The notes: generated by a model not told the origin, from the letters alone. Shown: positions 25,719-33,825, counted from the first letter of the stretch. The stretch is DNA of 64,000 nt from Olsenella intestinalis (GCF_023276655.1 NZ_JALGRK010000001.1:887501-951500); one strand, 5' to 3'. Numbers and translations are program-made.

Positions 25719-25728
25719 GGTGGATACT
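25700..25728 (+). promoter_or_regulatory. Promoter of nadABC-niaR
   Basis: -35 TTGTCA (25700-25705), 17-base spacer, -10 GATACT (25723-25728). The start of transcription would be near 25735, about 70 bases before the nadA ATG. Confidence 0.65.
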
Positions 25729-25805
25729 GTCATACCAGTGGCGCGCGGGCGTGCCGACCGGCACCCTCCCGCACGCGAAGACCAACCGAGAGGGGACCCA
25801 CACAC

Positions 25806-26774
25806 ATGGTGGCAAACGATCGCGCGGCAACGCTGGCCGCGCAGCAGGCGACGCCGTCGCCAGACGAGCTCGCGCGTCGCGTCGAGCAGCTCAAGCGCGA
25901 GAGGGGCGCCGTCGTCCTCGCTCACTACTACACACCGGCCCAGACCCAGGCCCTGGCCGACTACGTCGGCGACTCTTTCTACCTCGCCCGCCTCGCGAAG
26001 ACCCTCGAGTGCGAGACCATCGTGCTCTGCGGCGTCTCGTTCATGGGCGAGAGCGTCAAGCTCCTCAACCCCGGCCGTCGCGTCCTCATGCCCGCGCCCG
26101 AGGCCGACTGCCCCATGGCGCACATGGTCGAGAAGGCCGAGGTCGACCGCATCCGCGCGACCTACGACGACGTCGCGGTCGTCGCCTACGTCAACACGAC
26201 CGCCGAGGTGAAGACCTGGGCCGACGTCTGCGTGACCTCGTCGAACGCGCTCAAGGTCGTGCGCGAGCTGCCACAGCGCAACATCTTCTTCATCCCCGAC
26301 GCCAACCTCGGCAGCTTCATCGCGCGCCAGGTGCCCGAGAAGAACGTCATCCTCAACATGGGCTGCTGTCCCATCCACGACGTCATCTCCCTCGACGAGG
26401 TGCGCGACCTCAAGGCGGCCCACCCCGCCGCCGAGGTCCTCGCGCACCCCGAGTGCCGTCCCGACGTGCTCGCCGAGGCCGACTACATCGGCTCCACCAA
26501 GGAGATCATCAACCGCGTCGCCGCAAGCGACGGCTCCGAGTTCATCGTCCTCACCGTCGCCGGCGTCGCCGCCGAGATCGAGCGCCTCACGCCCGGCCAG
26601 AACAAGCGCGTCTACTTCCCGGCGACCACGCCCATCTGCCCAAACATGGCCAAGGTCAAGCCCGAGCGCCTGCTCGCCTGCCTCGAGGACCTCTCCGGCG
26701 AGGTCGCCCTGCCCGAGTGCCCCGAGGCCGCGGGCGCCCCGCTCGAGCGCATGCTGGAACTGGCGGCGAGGTAG
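25806..26774 (+). CDS. nadA: Quinolinate synthase
   Basis: Condenses iminoaspartate with dihydroxyacetone phosphate to quinolinate, the second step of de novo NAD synthesis. The 322-residue protein shows the NadA signatures VVLAHYYTPAQTQALADYVGDS and FIPDANLGSFIA, and the three cysteines for its 4Fe-4S cluster are best placed in CGVSFMGES, MGCCPIHD and ICPNM. GAGAGGGGA precedes the ATG at 25806. The nadB start lies 1 base after the stop. Confidence 0.96.
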   Translation: MVANDRAATLAAQQATPSPDELARRVEQLKRERGAVVLAHYYTPAQTQALADYVGDSFYLARLAKTLECETIVLCGVSFMGESVKLLNPGRRVLMPAPEADCPMAHMVEKAEVDRIRATYDDVAVVAYVNTTAEVKTWADVCVTSSNALKVVRELPQRNIFFIPDANLGSFIARQVPEKNVILNMGCCPIHDVISLDEVRDLKAAHPAAEVLAHPECRPDVLAEADYIGSTKEIINRVAASDGSEFIVLTVAGVAAEIERLTPGQNKRVYFPATTPICPNMAKVKPERLLACLEDLSGEVALPECPEAAGAPLERMLELAAR

Positions 26775-26775
26775 A

Positions 26776-28026
26776 GTGACCACCCCCATGCCCCGCACCG
26801 CCCCCAAGCCCGCCGCCCCCGACCCCACGCTCGCGCCCGGCACCCACGAGAGCGACGTCGTGATCGTGGGCTGCGGCGTCGCCGGCCTCTACGCCGCGCT
26901 CAACCTCCCGCGCAGCCTCCGCGTCACCATGATCTGCAAGGAGGACGTCGAGTCCTGCGACTCCATGCTCGCGCAGGGCGGCATTTGCGTCATGCGCGAC
27001 CATGACGACTACGACTCCTGGTTCGACGACACCATGCGCGCCGGCCACTTCGAGAACCGCGCCGAGAGCGTCGACACCATGATCTGGTCGAGCCGCGAGG
27101 TCATCAACGACCTCATCCGCATGGGCGTGAGCTTCGACCATGCGCCCGGCGGCGACCTCGACTACACCCGCGAGGGCGCCCACAGCCGCCCGCGCATCCT
27201 CCACCACGCCGACCTCACCGGCGCCGAGATCACGCTGCGCCTCCTCGAGCAGGCCTGCCGCCTGCCCAACGTCACCATCTACGAGCACGTCACGATGGAC
27301 GACCTCGTGGTCGAGAAGAGCGAATGCCTCGGCGTCCGCGCCCGCCTCGCTGACGGCGGCCGCGTCACGCTCCTGGCGCGCGACACGATCCTCGCGACGG
27401 GCGGCATCGGCGGCACCTACGAGCGCTCGACCAACTACGCCTGCCTCACCGGCGACGGCTGCCGCGTGGCCGAGGCCCACGGCGTCGCGCTCGAGCACAT
27501 GGACTACGTGCAGATCCACCCCACGTCGCTCTACAGCGAGCGCCCGGGCCGCGCCTTCCTCATCTCGGAGTCGTGCCGCGGCGAGGGCGCGATCCTCATC
27601 AACGCGGCCGGCGAGCGCTTCGTCGACGAGCTGCTCCCGCGCGACGTCGTGAGCAAGGCGATCTTCGCGGAGATGGAGCGCGAGGGCTCGCGCTACGTGC
27701 GCCTCTCCTTCGAGAACGTGCCCGAGCGCACGATCACCATCCACTTCCGCAACATCTTCGAGCACTGCCTGGAGGAGGGCTACGACATCCGTCGCGAGCC
27801 CATCCCCGTGGTGCCCGCGCAGCACTACCTCATGGGCGGCATCCACGTGGACCAGAACTCGCGCACCACGATGGAGCACCTCTATGCCGCGGGCGAGACG
27901 AGCTGCAACGGCGTCCACGGCAAGAACCGCCTGGCAAGCAATTCGCTTCTGGAAAGCCTGGTGTTCGCGCGCCTCGCCGCGCGCGACATCGTGAGGAGGA
28001 GACACCATGAACTCTGTGACGCTTAG
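26776..28026 (+). CDS. nadB: L-aspartate oxidase, short form
   Basis: Oxidises L-aspartate to iminoaspartate for NadA using FAD. The FAD-binding motif is VVIVGCGVAGLYAAL (about 28-42); the family patterns MLAQGGICV, LATGGIGGTYERSTN and HGKNRLASNSLLESLVFARLA follow in order. At 416 residues it lacks the C-terminal helical domain of about 100 residues found in longer enzymes; similar short forms are known in anaerobes. The GTG at 26776 is coupled to nadA; an ATG at 26788 is possible. nadC starts 20 bases inside its 3' end. Confidence 0.94.
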   Translation: MTTPMPRTAPKPAAPDPTLAPGTHESDVVIVGCGVAGLYAALNLPRSLRVTMICKEDVESCDSMLAQGGICVMRDHDDYDSWFDDTMRAGHFENRAESVDTMIWSSREVINDLIRMGVSFDHAPGGDLDYTREGAHSRPRILHHADLTGAEITLRLLEQACRLPNVTIYEHVTMDDLVVEKSECLGVRARLADGGRVTLLARDTILATGGIGGTYERSTNYACLTGDGCRVAEAHGVALEHMDYVQIHPTSLYSERPGRAFLISESCRGEGAILINAAGERFVDELLPRDVVSKAIFAEMEREGSRYVRLSFENVPERTITIHFRNIFEHCLEEGYDIRREPIPVVPAQHYLMGGIHVDQNSRTTMEHLYAAGETSCNGVHGKNRLASNSLLESLVFARLAARDIVRRRHHELCDA

Positions 28027-28876
28027 GCTCGAGGCCGAGCCGCTGATCCTCGCGGCCCTGCGCGAGGACATCACGAGCGAGGACGTATCCACCAACGCCG
28101 TCGTCGACGAGGCCGCCCTCGGCGAGGTGCGCCTCATCGCGAAGCAGGACGGCGTCATCTGCGGCCTCGACGTCTTCGCGCGCACCTTCGAGCTGCTCGA
28201 CGAGGGCGCGCGCTGCAAGTTCACCGTGGCAGACGGTGACGACGTCAGCGCGGGCCAGGACCTCGGCGCGGTCTCGGCCCACGTGCGCACGCTCCTCTCG
28301 GGCGAGCGCGTCGCCCTCAACTACCTGCAGCGGATGAGCGGCATCGCCACCTACACGCGCCGCATGGCCCGTCTCTTCGAGGGCACCAAGACCCGTCTCG
28401 TCGACACGCGCAAGACCTGCCCCAACATGCGCGTCTTCGAGAAGGAGGCCGTGCGCGTGGGCGGCGCGTCAAACCACCGCTACAACCTCTCCGACGGCGT
28501 GATGCTCAAGGACAACCACATCGACGCGGCCGGCGGCATCGCGCCCGCCGTCGCCGCGGCCCGCGCCTACGCGCCGTTCGTGCGCAAGGTCGAGGTCGAG
28601 GTCGAGACCCTCGACATGGTCCGCGAGGCCGTGGCCGCCGGCGCCGACATCATCATGCTCGACAACATGGACCACGACACCATGGCTGAGGCCATCGCCA
28701 TCATCGACGGCGCGGCCGAGGTCGAGGTCTCGGGCAACGTCGACGCCCAGAACGCCGCGGCCCTCGTCGACCTCGGGGTCGACATCGTCTCGTCCGGCGC
28801 GCTCACGCACTCGGCGCCGATCCTCGACCTCTCCCTCAAGCACCTCACGGTCACGGGCCGCGAGGGGCAGGAGTAG
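28007..28876 (+). CDS. nadC: Nicotinate-nucleotide pyrophosphorylase (carboxylating)
   Basis: Turns quinolinate and PRPP into nicotinate mononucleotide. The 289-residue protein has the family order REDITSEDVST near the start, LNYLQRMSGIAT, the active-site stretch DTRKTCPNMRVFEKEAVRVG, and LKDNHI. The ATG lies inside nadB and uses a strong GTGAGGAGG site. niaR starts 2 bases after the stop, completing a nadABC-niaR operon. Confidence 0.96.
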   Translation: MNSVTLRLEAEPLILAALREDITSEDVSTNAVVDEAALGEVRLIAKQDGVICGLDVFARTFELLDEGARCKFTVADGDDVSAGQDLGAVSAHVRTLLSGERVALNYLQRMSGIATYTRRMARLFEGTKTRLVDTRKTCPNMRVFEKEAVRVGGASNHRYNLSDGVMLKDNHIDAAGGIAPAVAAARAYAPFVRKVEVEVETLDMVREAVAAGADIIMLDNMDHDTMAEAIAIIDGAAEVEVSGNVDAQNAAALVDLGVDIVSSGALTHSAPILDLSLKHLTVTGREGQE

Positions 28877-28878
28877 CC

Positions 28879-29418
28879 ATGGGGGGAGAAGAGCGCAGGG
28901 AACGGCTCGTGGCTCTTCTCGGCAGTGCCGACGTCCCGGTGTCGGGCGCCGACCTGGCCCGGGAGCTCGGCGTGAGCCGACAGGTCATCGTTCAGGACAT
29001 CGCGCTGATCCGCCGCGACGGCGTCGACGTTGCCTCGACGCACCGCGGCTACGTGCTCGCGCGCCCGAGCGTGCCGCGGCGCATGTTCAAGGTCCGCCAC
29101 GGCGAGGAGCGCGTGCAGGAGGAGCTCGACCTCATCGTCGACCTTGGCGCCACGGTGGAGGACGTCGTGGTGAACCACCGCAGCTACGGCGTGATCAGCG
29201 TGGCGCTCGGCGTGTCGAGCCGCCGCGACGTGACGCGCTACCTGGCCGACATCGCCACGAGCAAGTCGACGCCGCTGTCGCGCATCACCTCCGGCTACCA
29301 CTTCCATCACGTGACGGCGCCCTCCGAGGAGATCCTCGACGAGGTGCAGCAGGCCCTGGACGAGCACGGCTTCCTGGTCGAGCGTCTGCCGTACGAGGTG
29401 GGGGAGGGCTTGGAGTAG
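28879..29418 (+). CDS. niaR: Niacin-responsive repressor NiaR
   Basis: A 179-residue transcription factor: an N-terminal HTH_11 helix-turn-helix (about 8-60, with VSGADLARELGVSRQVIVQDIALIRR) and a C-terminal 3H domain (about 75-170) whose three conserved His lie around VVVNHRSYG and GYHFHHVTAP. In the family nicotinic acid is the co-repressor. Being last in the nad operon makes it the natural autoregulator through the palindrome at 25695. The first 15 codons carry an inverted pair of the repeated 9-mer (28886 and 28912). Confidence 0.93.
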   Translation: MGGEERRERLVALLGSADVPVSGADLARELGVSRQVIVQDIALIRRDGVDVASTHRGYVLARPSVPRRMFKVRHGEERVQEELDLIVDLGATVEDVVVNHRSYGVISVALGVSSRRDVTRYLADIATSKSTPLSRITSGYHFHHVTAPSEEILDEVQQALDEHGFLVERLPYEVGEGLE

Positions 29419-29481
29419 GCCGCGCACGCACGTGGCGAAGTCGCAGGTGAATGCCGTAGAGATGGTCTAGTAGCGCACTTT

Positions 29482-29512
29482 ATAAATTAGGTTATCCGAT
29501 AACCTTATTTAT
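29482..29512. repeat. 31-bp AT-rich dyad
   Basis: AGGTTATC, one base, GATAACCT is a perfect palindrome at 29489-29505. It extends to ATAAAT...ATTTAT with one mismatch per arm, spanning 29482-29512. It shares its right arm with the next dyad. Confidence 0.75.
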
Positions 29513-29543
29513 GGCTCATCTATAAATAAGGTTTTGTTCTTTT
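29501..29543 (+). terminator. AT-rich inverted repeat with a T-rich tail
   Basis: AACCTTATTTAT (29501-29512) and ATAAATAAGGTT (29522-29533) are perfect 12-base arms, followed by TTGTTCTTTTT. It could end the nad operon or be a second operator; the same 12-base arm occurs three times in 50 bases, in alternating orientation. Confidence 0.45.
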
Positions 29544-29800
29544 TGGCATGTTCGAGCGCAGGCTTGCAAGTCCTGCGATGGGCACGGCGCTCGAGCCGCC
29601 GGTGCGAGTCGTTCCTGCCCGCTGAGCCTTTTGTTGAGGTTGCCGTGCGGGGTCAACCCATGATGCGGGTATCAATCCAGTAATCACCTCGAGATTGGTG
29701 GGGCTGGCATCTCTCGAAGCCAACTGACGCGTTCTGGTGACTTTGCCTGCACCTGTCGTATTGTGCAGGTTTTAACTATTAACTGAGGTAATATTAAATG
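29544..29800. other. Gap without a recognised gene
   Basis: Less GC-rich than the surroundings. A 67-codon minus-strand frame (29520-29723) has no ribosome site and no recognisable motif. A weak terminator-like hairpin, CCTGCAC (29746-29752) with GTGCAGG (29763-29769) and TTTT, lies near the right end. Confidence 0.4.
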
Positions 29801-29912
29801 GGAGATCGCTCAAGATAACTAAGCGGAGAGCTCTCATTCGTGAACTGGAGTCGGCGGGTTCAGGCATGTTGGAGGGACCAAGCACGGGAGCTCGGTGTTG
29901 AGTCTGCGGTAA
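29800..29912 (+). pseudogene. Remnant of a hicA toxin gene
   Basis: From about 29806 one frame reads LKITKRRALIRELESAG. After a shift of one base at the GGGTTC near 29856-29861 the next frame reads FRHVGGTKHG and stops at 29910-29912. Joined, this is the N-terminal helix and the GG-x-KH turn (the active-site His) of HicA, a small mRNA interferase. There is no start codon in frame, a frameshift, and the C-terminal third is missing. The stop is 15 bases before the hicB-like gene, the normal hicAB spacing. Confidence 0.6.
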
Positions 29913-29927
29913 GAAGCAGGGGGAATC

Positions 29928-30446
29928 ATGTCTTTGTACATGTGTGAATTCGAGTTGGTGAACGATGGCGATTGCGTTCTGTGCTGGCCGTTCTGGCCCG
30001 GCGTGGAGGGCGGAACTCAGGGAGAGAACCTTGACGACGCCGTGGAGATGGCTGCCGATTGGCTTCGAGAGATGGCTCTTGACTGTGAGATGCGTGGAGC
30101 GAGCGTGCCGAAACTTCCCTTGGGCAACGAGCCGAGGCAGGGGGGCCGTGTCGTTACCATGGTCGTGGAGGCGAGCCTGTCTGACATTCCGGCCGTCACG
30201 GCAAAGGAGGCCGCGGGTCTTCTGGGCGTGAGCCGCGCCCGCGTCTCCCAGCTCTGTAAGGCTGGGCATCTGGAAAGCTGGACGGTGGGCCGCACGCGCA
30301 TGGTGAGCTTGGAGTCGGTGCGGCTTCGCCTTGCCGAGGAGCGCAGGGCCGGACGGCCGCGAGCCGGGCAGTCGAAAGCCAGGGGAGACGGCGAGGTCTC
30401 TGGGGCCAGAAGGCGGACGTCCCCTGGAAAGGCGGTCGCGTGCTAG
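29928..30446 (+). CDS. HicB-like antitoxin with a helix-turn-helix domain
   Basis: Codes for 172 residues. Residues about 1-50 (YMCEFELVNDGDCVLCWPFW, then GENLDDAVEMAADWLREM) match the HicB partial RNase H-fold antitoxin. Residues about 90-140 (AVTAKEAAGLLGVSRARVSQL...GHLESWTVGRTRMVS) are an excisionase-type HTH, likely used for autoregulation. A basic Arg/Lys-rich tail follows. AGCAGGGGGA precedes the ATG. Its toxin partner upstream is broken, so it appears to be an orphan antitoxin. Confidence 0.82.
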   Translation: MSLYMCEFELVNDGDCVLCWPFWPGVEGGTQGENLDDAVEMAADWLREMALDCEMRGASVPKLPLGNEPRQGGRVVTMVVEASLSDIPAVTAKEAAGLLGVSRARVSQLCKAGHLESWTVGRTRMVSLESVRLRLAEERRAGRPRAGQSKARGDGEVSGARRRTSPGKAVAC

Positions 30447-30712
30447 GTGTGATTGATTGCAGTTTCGGCACTGGGCATGGGGGTGGCGCCGCAGTTCTTC
30501 GTTGAGCGACTGGTTGTTTGGTCGGTTGGGGCGCCAATGGGCCAGGGCGTCATCGCGGGAACCGGCGCAGTCCGCATTGGCGTGTCATGTTTCGGTCCCG
30601 TCTCGCGTGCGTGCGCGCTACGGGCGAGGTAGTACACTCACACTCAACGCACGACCACATCAAAACCTTTGGTTCGCGCCTTACATGACCCACGACACGA
30701 TGGGAGTTTGCG
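30447..30712. other. Gap upstream of ilvE
   Basis: No gene that I can support on either strand. A TACACT at 30633-30638 may be the -10 of the ilvE promoter; the GGGAG before the ATG is the ribosome site. Confidence 0.4.
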
Positions 30713-31744
30713 ATGGAGAAGAAGGACCTGGACTGGGGCAGCCTCACGTTCGCCTACCAGCCGACTGACTACAGCTATGTCTCGAACTACAAGGACGGTG
30801 CCTGGGACGAGGGCATGCTCACGAGCGACCACAGCCTTCACCTCTCCGAGTGCGCGGGCATCTTCCACTACTGTCAGGAGGTCTTCGAGGGCCTCAAGGC
30901 CTACACCACCGAGAGTGGCGACATCGTCTGCTTCCGCCCGGAGCAGAACGCCAAGCGCATGGCCGACTCCGCCCGCCGCATCTGCATGCCGGCCTTCCCG
31001 GAGGACCGCTTCGTCGAGGCCGTCGAGCAGGTCGTGCGCGCCAATGCCGCCTGGGTCCCGCCCTTCGGCACCGGAGCCACCCTCTACCTCCGTCCGTTCA
31101 TGGTCGCGACCGGCAACGTCATCGGCGTGAAGCCTGCTGACGAGTACCAGTTCCGCATCCTCGTGACGCCCGTCGGCGCCTACTACAAGGGCGGCGTCAA
31201 ACCCGTCAAGCTGCAGGTCTCCAAGTACGACCGTGCCGCTCCGCACGGCACCGGCAACATCAAGGCCGGCCTGAACTACGCCATGAGCCTCTATCCCTCC
31301 GTCGAGGCACACGCCGCGGGCTACGCCGACAACATGTTCCTCGACCCCGAGACCCGCACCTTCGTCGAGGAGTCCGGCGGCGCCAACTTCCTGTTCGTCG
31401 ACAAGGAGGGCACGCTCATCGTGCCGCAGTCCGCGACCGACTCGATCCTGCCCTCGATCACGCGCCGCTCGCTCGTCGACGTCGCCGAGAAGTACCTCGG
31501 CATGAAGGTCATCCAGCGCCAGGTGCGCTTCGACGAGATCGATCAGTTCGTCGAGTGCGGCATGTGCGGCACCGCGGCCGTCATCAGCCCGGTGGGCCAG
31601 GTCGACGCCGATGACAAGACGGTCGTCTACGGCATGGACCACGTCGGCCCCGTCATGCAGAAGCTCCGCGAGACGCTGACCGGCATCCAGTCCGGCGCCA
31701 TCGAGGACAAGCTCGGCTGGGTCCACAAGATCGACGTCGAGTAG
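30713..31744 (+). CDS. ilvE: Branched-chain amino-acid aminotransferase
   Basis: Transfers the amino group between glutamate and the 2-oxo acids of valine, leucine and isoleucine. The 343-residue fold type IV PLP enzyme shows FHYCQEVFEGLKAYTTESGDI near the start, the PLP Lys in GTGNIKAGLNYAMSL (about residue 185), and FVEESGGANFLFV with the cofactor Glu. Length and motifs fit the longer bacterial/eukaryotic BCAT type. It stands alone; a large inverted repeat follows at 31768. Confidence 0.95.
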   Translation: MEKKDLDWGSLTFAYQPTDYSYVSNYKDGAWDEGMLTSDHSLHLSECAGIFHYCQEVFEGLKAYTTESGDIVCFRPEQNAKRMADSARRICMPAFPEDRFVEAVEQVVRANAAWVPPFGTGATLYLRPFMVATGNVIGVKPADEYQFRILVTPVGAYYKGGVKPVKLQVSKYDRAAPHGTGNIKAGLNYAMSLYPSVEAHAAGYADNMFLDPETRTFVEESGGANFLFVDKEGTLIVPQSATDSILPSITRRSLVDVAEKYLGMKVIQRQVRFDEIDQFVECGMCGTAAVISPVGQVDADDKTVVYGMDHVGPVMQKLRETLTGIQSGAIEDKLGWVHKIDVE

Positions 31745-31767
31745 CGCATAACCTCAGGACAAACGCA

Positions 31768-31838
31768 CCACCGCCCCTGGCACCCGGGCTCGAACACGCG
31801 GCTTTGCCGCGAACTCGCCTGGCCGCCAGGGGCGGTGG
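31768..31838 (+). terminator. 14-bp perfect inverted repeat after ilvE
   Basis: CCACCGCCCCTGGC (31768-31781) and GCCAGGGGCGGTGG (31825-31838) enclose a 43-base loop that itself contains CGCGGC-TTT-GCCGCG. It is followed by CTTGTCG, not by a T run. It probably ends the ilvE transcript, though the branched form is unusual. Confidence 0.5.
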
Positions 31839-31913
31839 CTTGTCGTGGGCGGGGTGCCGCGTACGTCGGCCGCCGCGCGGATCCGGGCGCAGTGCCATTC
31901 GATTGCGTCGCGT

Positions 31914-31939
31914 ACGCAAAAGCACCCCTCCGTGGAAAG
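31914..31939 (-). repeat. Copy 1 (inverted) of a 26-base repeat
   Basis: On the minus strand it reads CTTTCCACGGAGG followed by GGTGCTTTTGCGT. Its 16-base part at 31927-31942 is the exact complement of 32141-32156. Confidence 0.65.
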
Positions 31940-32012
31940 ATTTCCGATTCGGATGCGCGATTCTGCCCCTCTGTGTACAACTCGCTGAGCCCCTCGGCGG
32001 GGGAGGCGTGGA

Positions 32013-32030
32013 AAAGTCTGCATAGACTTT
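32013..32030. repeat. Hairpin-forming palindrome
   Basis: AAAGTCT-GCAT-AGACTTT, preceded by GGCGTGGAA. Seven-base arms and a four-base loop; an operator or a small hairpin. Confidence 0.5.
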
Positions 32031-32102
32031 GGGGTTTGGCCAGTTGCGTACCGTCTGTTATGCAGGCGAATGTGGCGGCTGGCTAAATCGGAGAGTCGAG
32101 AC

Positions 32103-32169
32103 CTTGCCACGGAGGCACACTTTCGCGCAGGGCGATCGCCAATCTTTCCACGGAGGCACGTTTTTGCGC
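32103..32169 (+). repeat. Copies 2 and 3 of the 26-base repeat
   Basis: Direct copies at 32103-32128 and 32144-32169 share 22 of 26 bases, including the block CCACGGAGGCAC, and lie 41 bases apart. Both are upstream of the hisS promoter. The third copy, at 31914, is inverted. Confidence 0.7.
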
Positions 32170-32231
32170 GCCCGCGAGCGCATCCCATGTGTGGGCGCCC
32201 TGCAGTTCGTCCGCGCTACCTGCGCGTGCGC

Positions 32232-32237
32232 TATACT
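32232..32237 (+). promoter_or_regulatory. -10 element of the hisS promoter
   Basis: TATACT 90 bases before the hisS ATG; no convincing -35. No T-box or other riboswitch signature is seen in the leader. Confidence 0.5.
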
Positions 32238-32326
32238 TTGCCACTGCAGCCGTGGAAGGCGACGCGCGCCGTGCGTCGTTTGTGGCCACGGCCGGATGCG
32301 CCGGAAAGGCGCGATTGGAGATCACC

Positions 32327-33640
32327 ATGGCACAGAGGATCCAGGGTACCGAGGACCTGTACGGCGGCTACATGCGCGCCTGGCAGCACATGCAGGACGT
32401 CGCGCGCGAGCTGTTCGGGGCCTACGGCTTCGACATGATCGAGACGCCTGCCATCGAGCAGGTCGACACCTTCGTCCACGGCATCGGCGAGTCGACCGAC
32501 GTCGTGCGCAAGGAGATGTTCCGCGTCGTATCGGGCGCCCTCTTCCAGAACCTCCTCGAGGCCGGCAACGAGGACGGCCTCAAGGCCAAGCAGCGCATGG
32601 CCATGCGCCCCGAGGGCACGGCCGGCGTCGTGCGCGCCGTCGTCGAGCACAACCTCGTGCCGCAGGGCGCGGCTCCCGCCAAGCTCTGGTACGCCTCGCC
32701 CATGTTCCGCGGCGAGCGCCCGCAGAAGGGCCGCCTGCGCCAGTTCCACCAGGTCGGCGTCGAGTGGCTCGGCGCCCCCGATGCCGCGGCGGACGCCGAG
32801 TGCATCATCATGCTGATGGAGTTCTACAAGCGCCTCGGCTTCGAGGCCAAGGACCTGCGCCTCTCCATCAACTCCATGGGCGACGCGGCCTGCCGTCCGG
32901 CCTATCGCGAGAAGGTCCGCGCCTTCATCCTCGACCACGCCGACGAGATGTGCGAGGACTGCCTCGAGCGCGCCGAGATCAACCCGCTGCGCGCCTTCGA
33001 CTGCAAGAACGAGCACTGCCACGAGGTCATGGCCGCGGCCCCGCTCGCCAATGACAACCTCTGCGACGACTGCGCCGCCCACTACGCTCAGGTCAAGCGC
33101 TACCTCGACGAGGCCGGCGTCGCCTACGTGGAGGACCCGACGCTCGTCCGCGGCCTCGACTATTACACCCGCACCGTCTTCGAGATCGAGGCGGTCGGCG
33201 CCGGCGTCGGCGCCATCGGTGGCGGCGGTCGCTACGACGGCCTCGTCGAGCTCGAGGGCGGCAAGCCCACGCCGGGCATCGGCTTCGCCGTGGGCTTCGA
33301 GCGCATCGCGCTCGCCCTCGCGGCCCAGGGCGCGTCGCTCGAGGGTGACGAGCCCTCCTGCGTCTACGTCGCCTGCGCCGGTTCCGAGCAGCGCGACGCC
33401 GTCTTCTCGGCCACGCTCGCGCTTCGCCAGGCCAACATTCGCACCGAGGCAGACTACCAGGGCCGCTCCCTCAAGAGCCAGTTCAAGCAGGCGGACAAGC
33501 TCGGCGCCCGCCTCTGCGTCGTGTTCGGCTCCGACGAGGTCGAGGCCGGCGTCGCCACCCTGCGCGACATGGAGACCCACGAGCAGGTCCAGGTGCCCAT
33601 CGCCGACCTCGCCACGGAGGTCGCCGCGCGCCTCGCGTAG
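32327..33640 (+). CDS. hisS: Histidyl-tRNA synthetase
   Basis: Charges tRNA-His with histidine. The 437-residue class II enzyme has motif 2 (LWYASPMFRGERPQKGRLRQFHQ near 122-144), the two histidine-specific loops LVRGLDYYTRTVFE and GGGGRYDGL, motif 3 around GIGFAVGFERIALAL, and a C-terminal anticodon-binding domain (about 345-437). The ATG at 32327 follows TTGGAG; the open frame continues upstream but does not fit the family. Closed by the terminator at 33671. Confidence 0.97.
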   Translation: MAQRIQGTEDLYGGYMRAWQHMQDVARELFGAYGFDMIETPAIEQVDTFVHGIGESTDVVRKEMFRVVSGALFQNLLEAGNEDGLKAKQRMAMRPEGTAGVVRAVVEHNLVPQGAAPAKLWYASPMFRGERPQKGRLRQFHQVGVEWLGAPDAAADAECIIMLMEFYKRLGFEAKDLRLSINSMGDAACRPAYREKVRAFILDHADEMCEDCLERAEINPLRAFDCKNEHCHEVMAAAPLANDNLCDDCAAHYAQVKRYLDEAGVAYVEDPTLVRGLDYYTRTVFEIEAVGAGVGAIGGGGRYDGLVELEGGKPTPGIGFAVGFERIALALAAQGASLEGDEPSCVYVACAGSEQRDAVFSATLALRQANIRTEADYQGRSLKSQFKQADKLGARLCVVFGSDEVEAGVATLRDMETHEQVQVPIADLATEVAARLA

Positions 33641-33670
33641 CCCGCGCAGCCCGACAACGCAAGACAACGA

Positions 33671-33701
33671 GCGAGACGGTCCTCGGGGCCGTCTCGCTTT
33701 T
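33671..33701 (+). terminator. Terminator of hisS
   Basis: GCGAGACGG (33671-33679) with CCGTCTCGC (33689-33697), then TTTT. Confidence 0.88.
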
Positions 33702-33825
33702 CGTTTGCACCGCCGCTTCTGGATTGCATCGCCAACCCGTTCGCGCCGTGTAGTACGGTTTTTGTTACGCGCTTGATCGTGCCGTCGTGTCGCGCGCGAC
33801 GGGCGGCCTGACGAAAGGGGACCAC

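Noticed and set aside
29520-29723. A 67-codon minus-strand gene
   Set aside because: No ribosome site, no recognisable motif, and the stop lies inside the AT-rich dyad; it may be debris.
30443-30637. A 64-codon minus-strand frame upstream of ilvE
   Set aside because: No ribosome site and no family resemblance; it overlaps the end of the hicB gene antisense.
31745-32326. T-box leader of hisS
   Set aside because: No T-box sequence (AGGGTGGNACCGCG) and no antiterminator hairpin with a T run before the hisS start.
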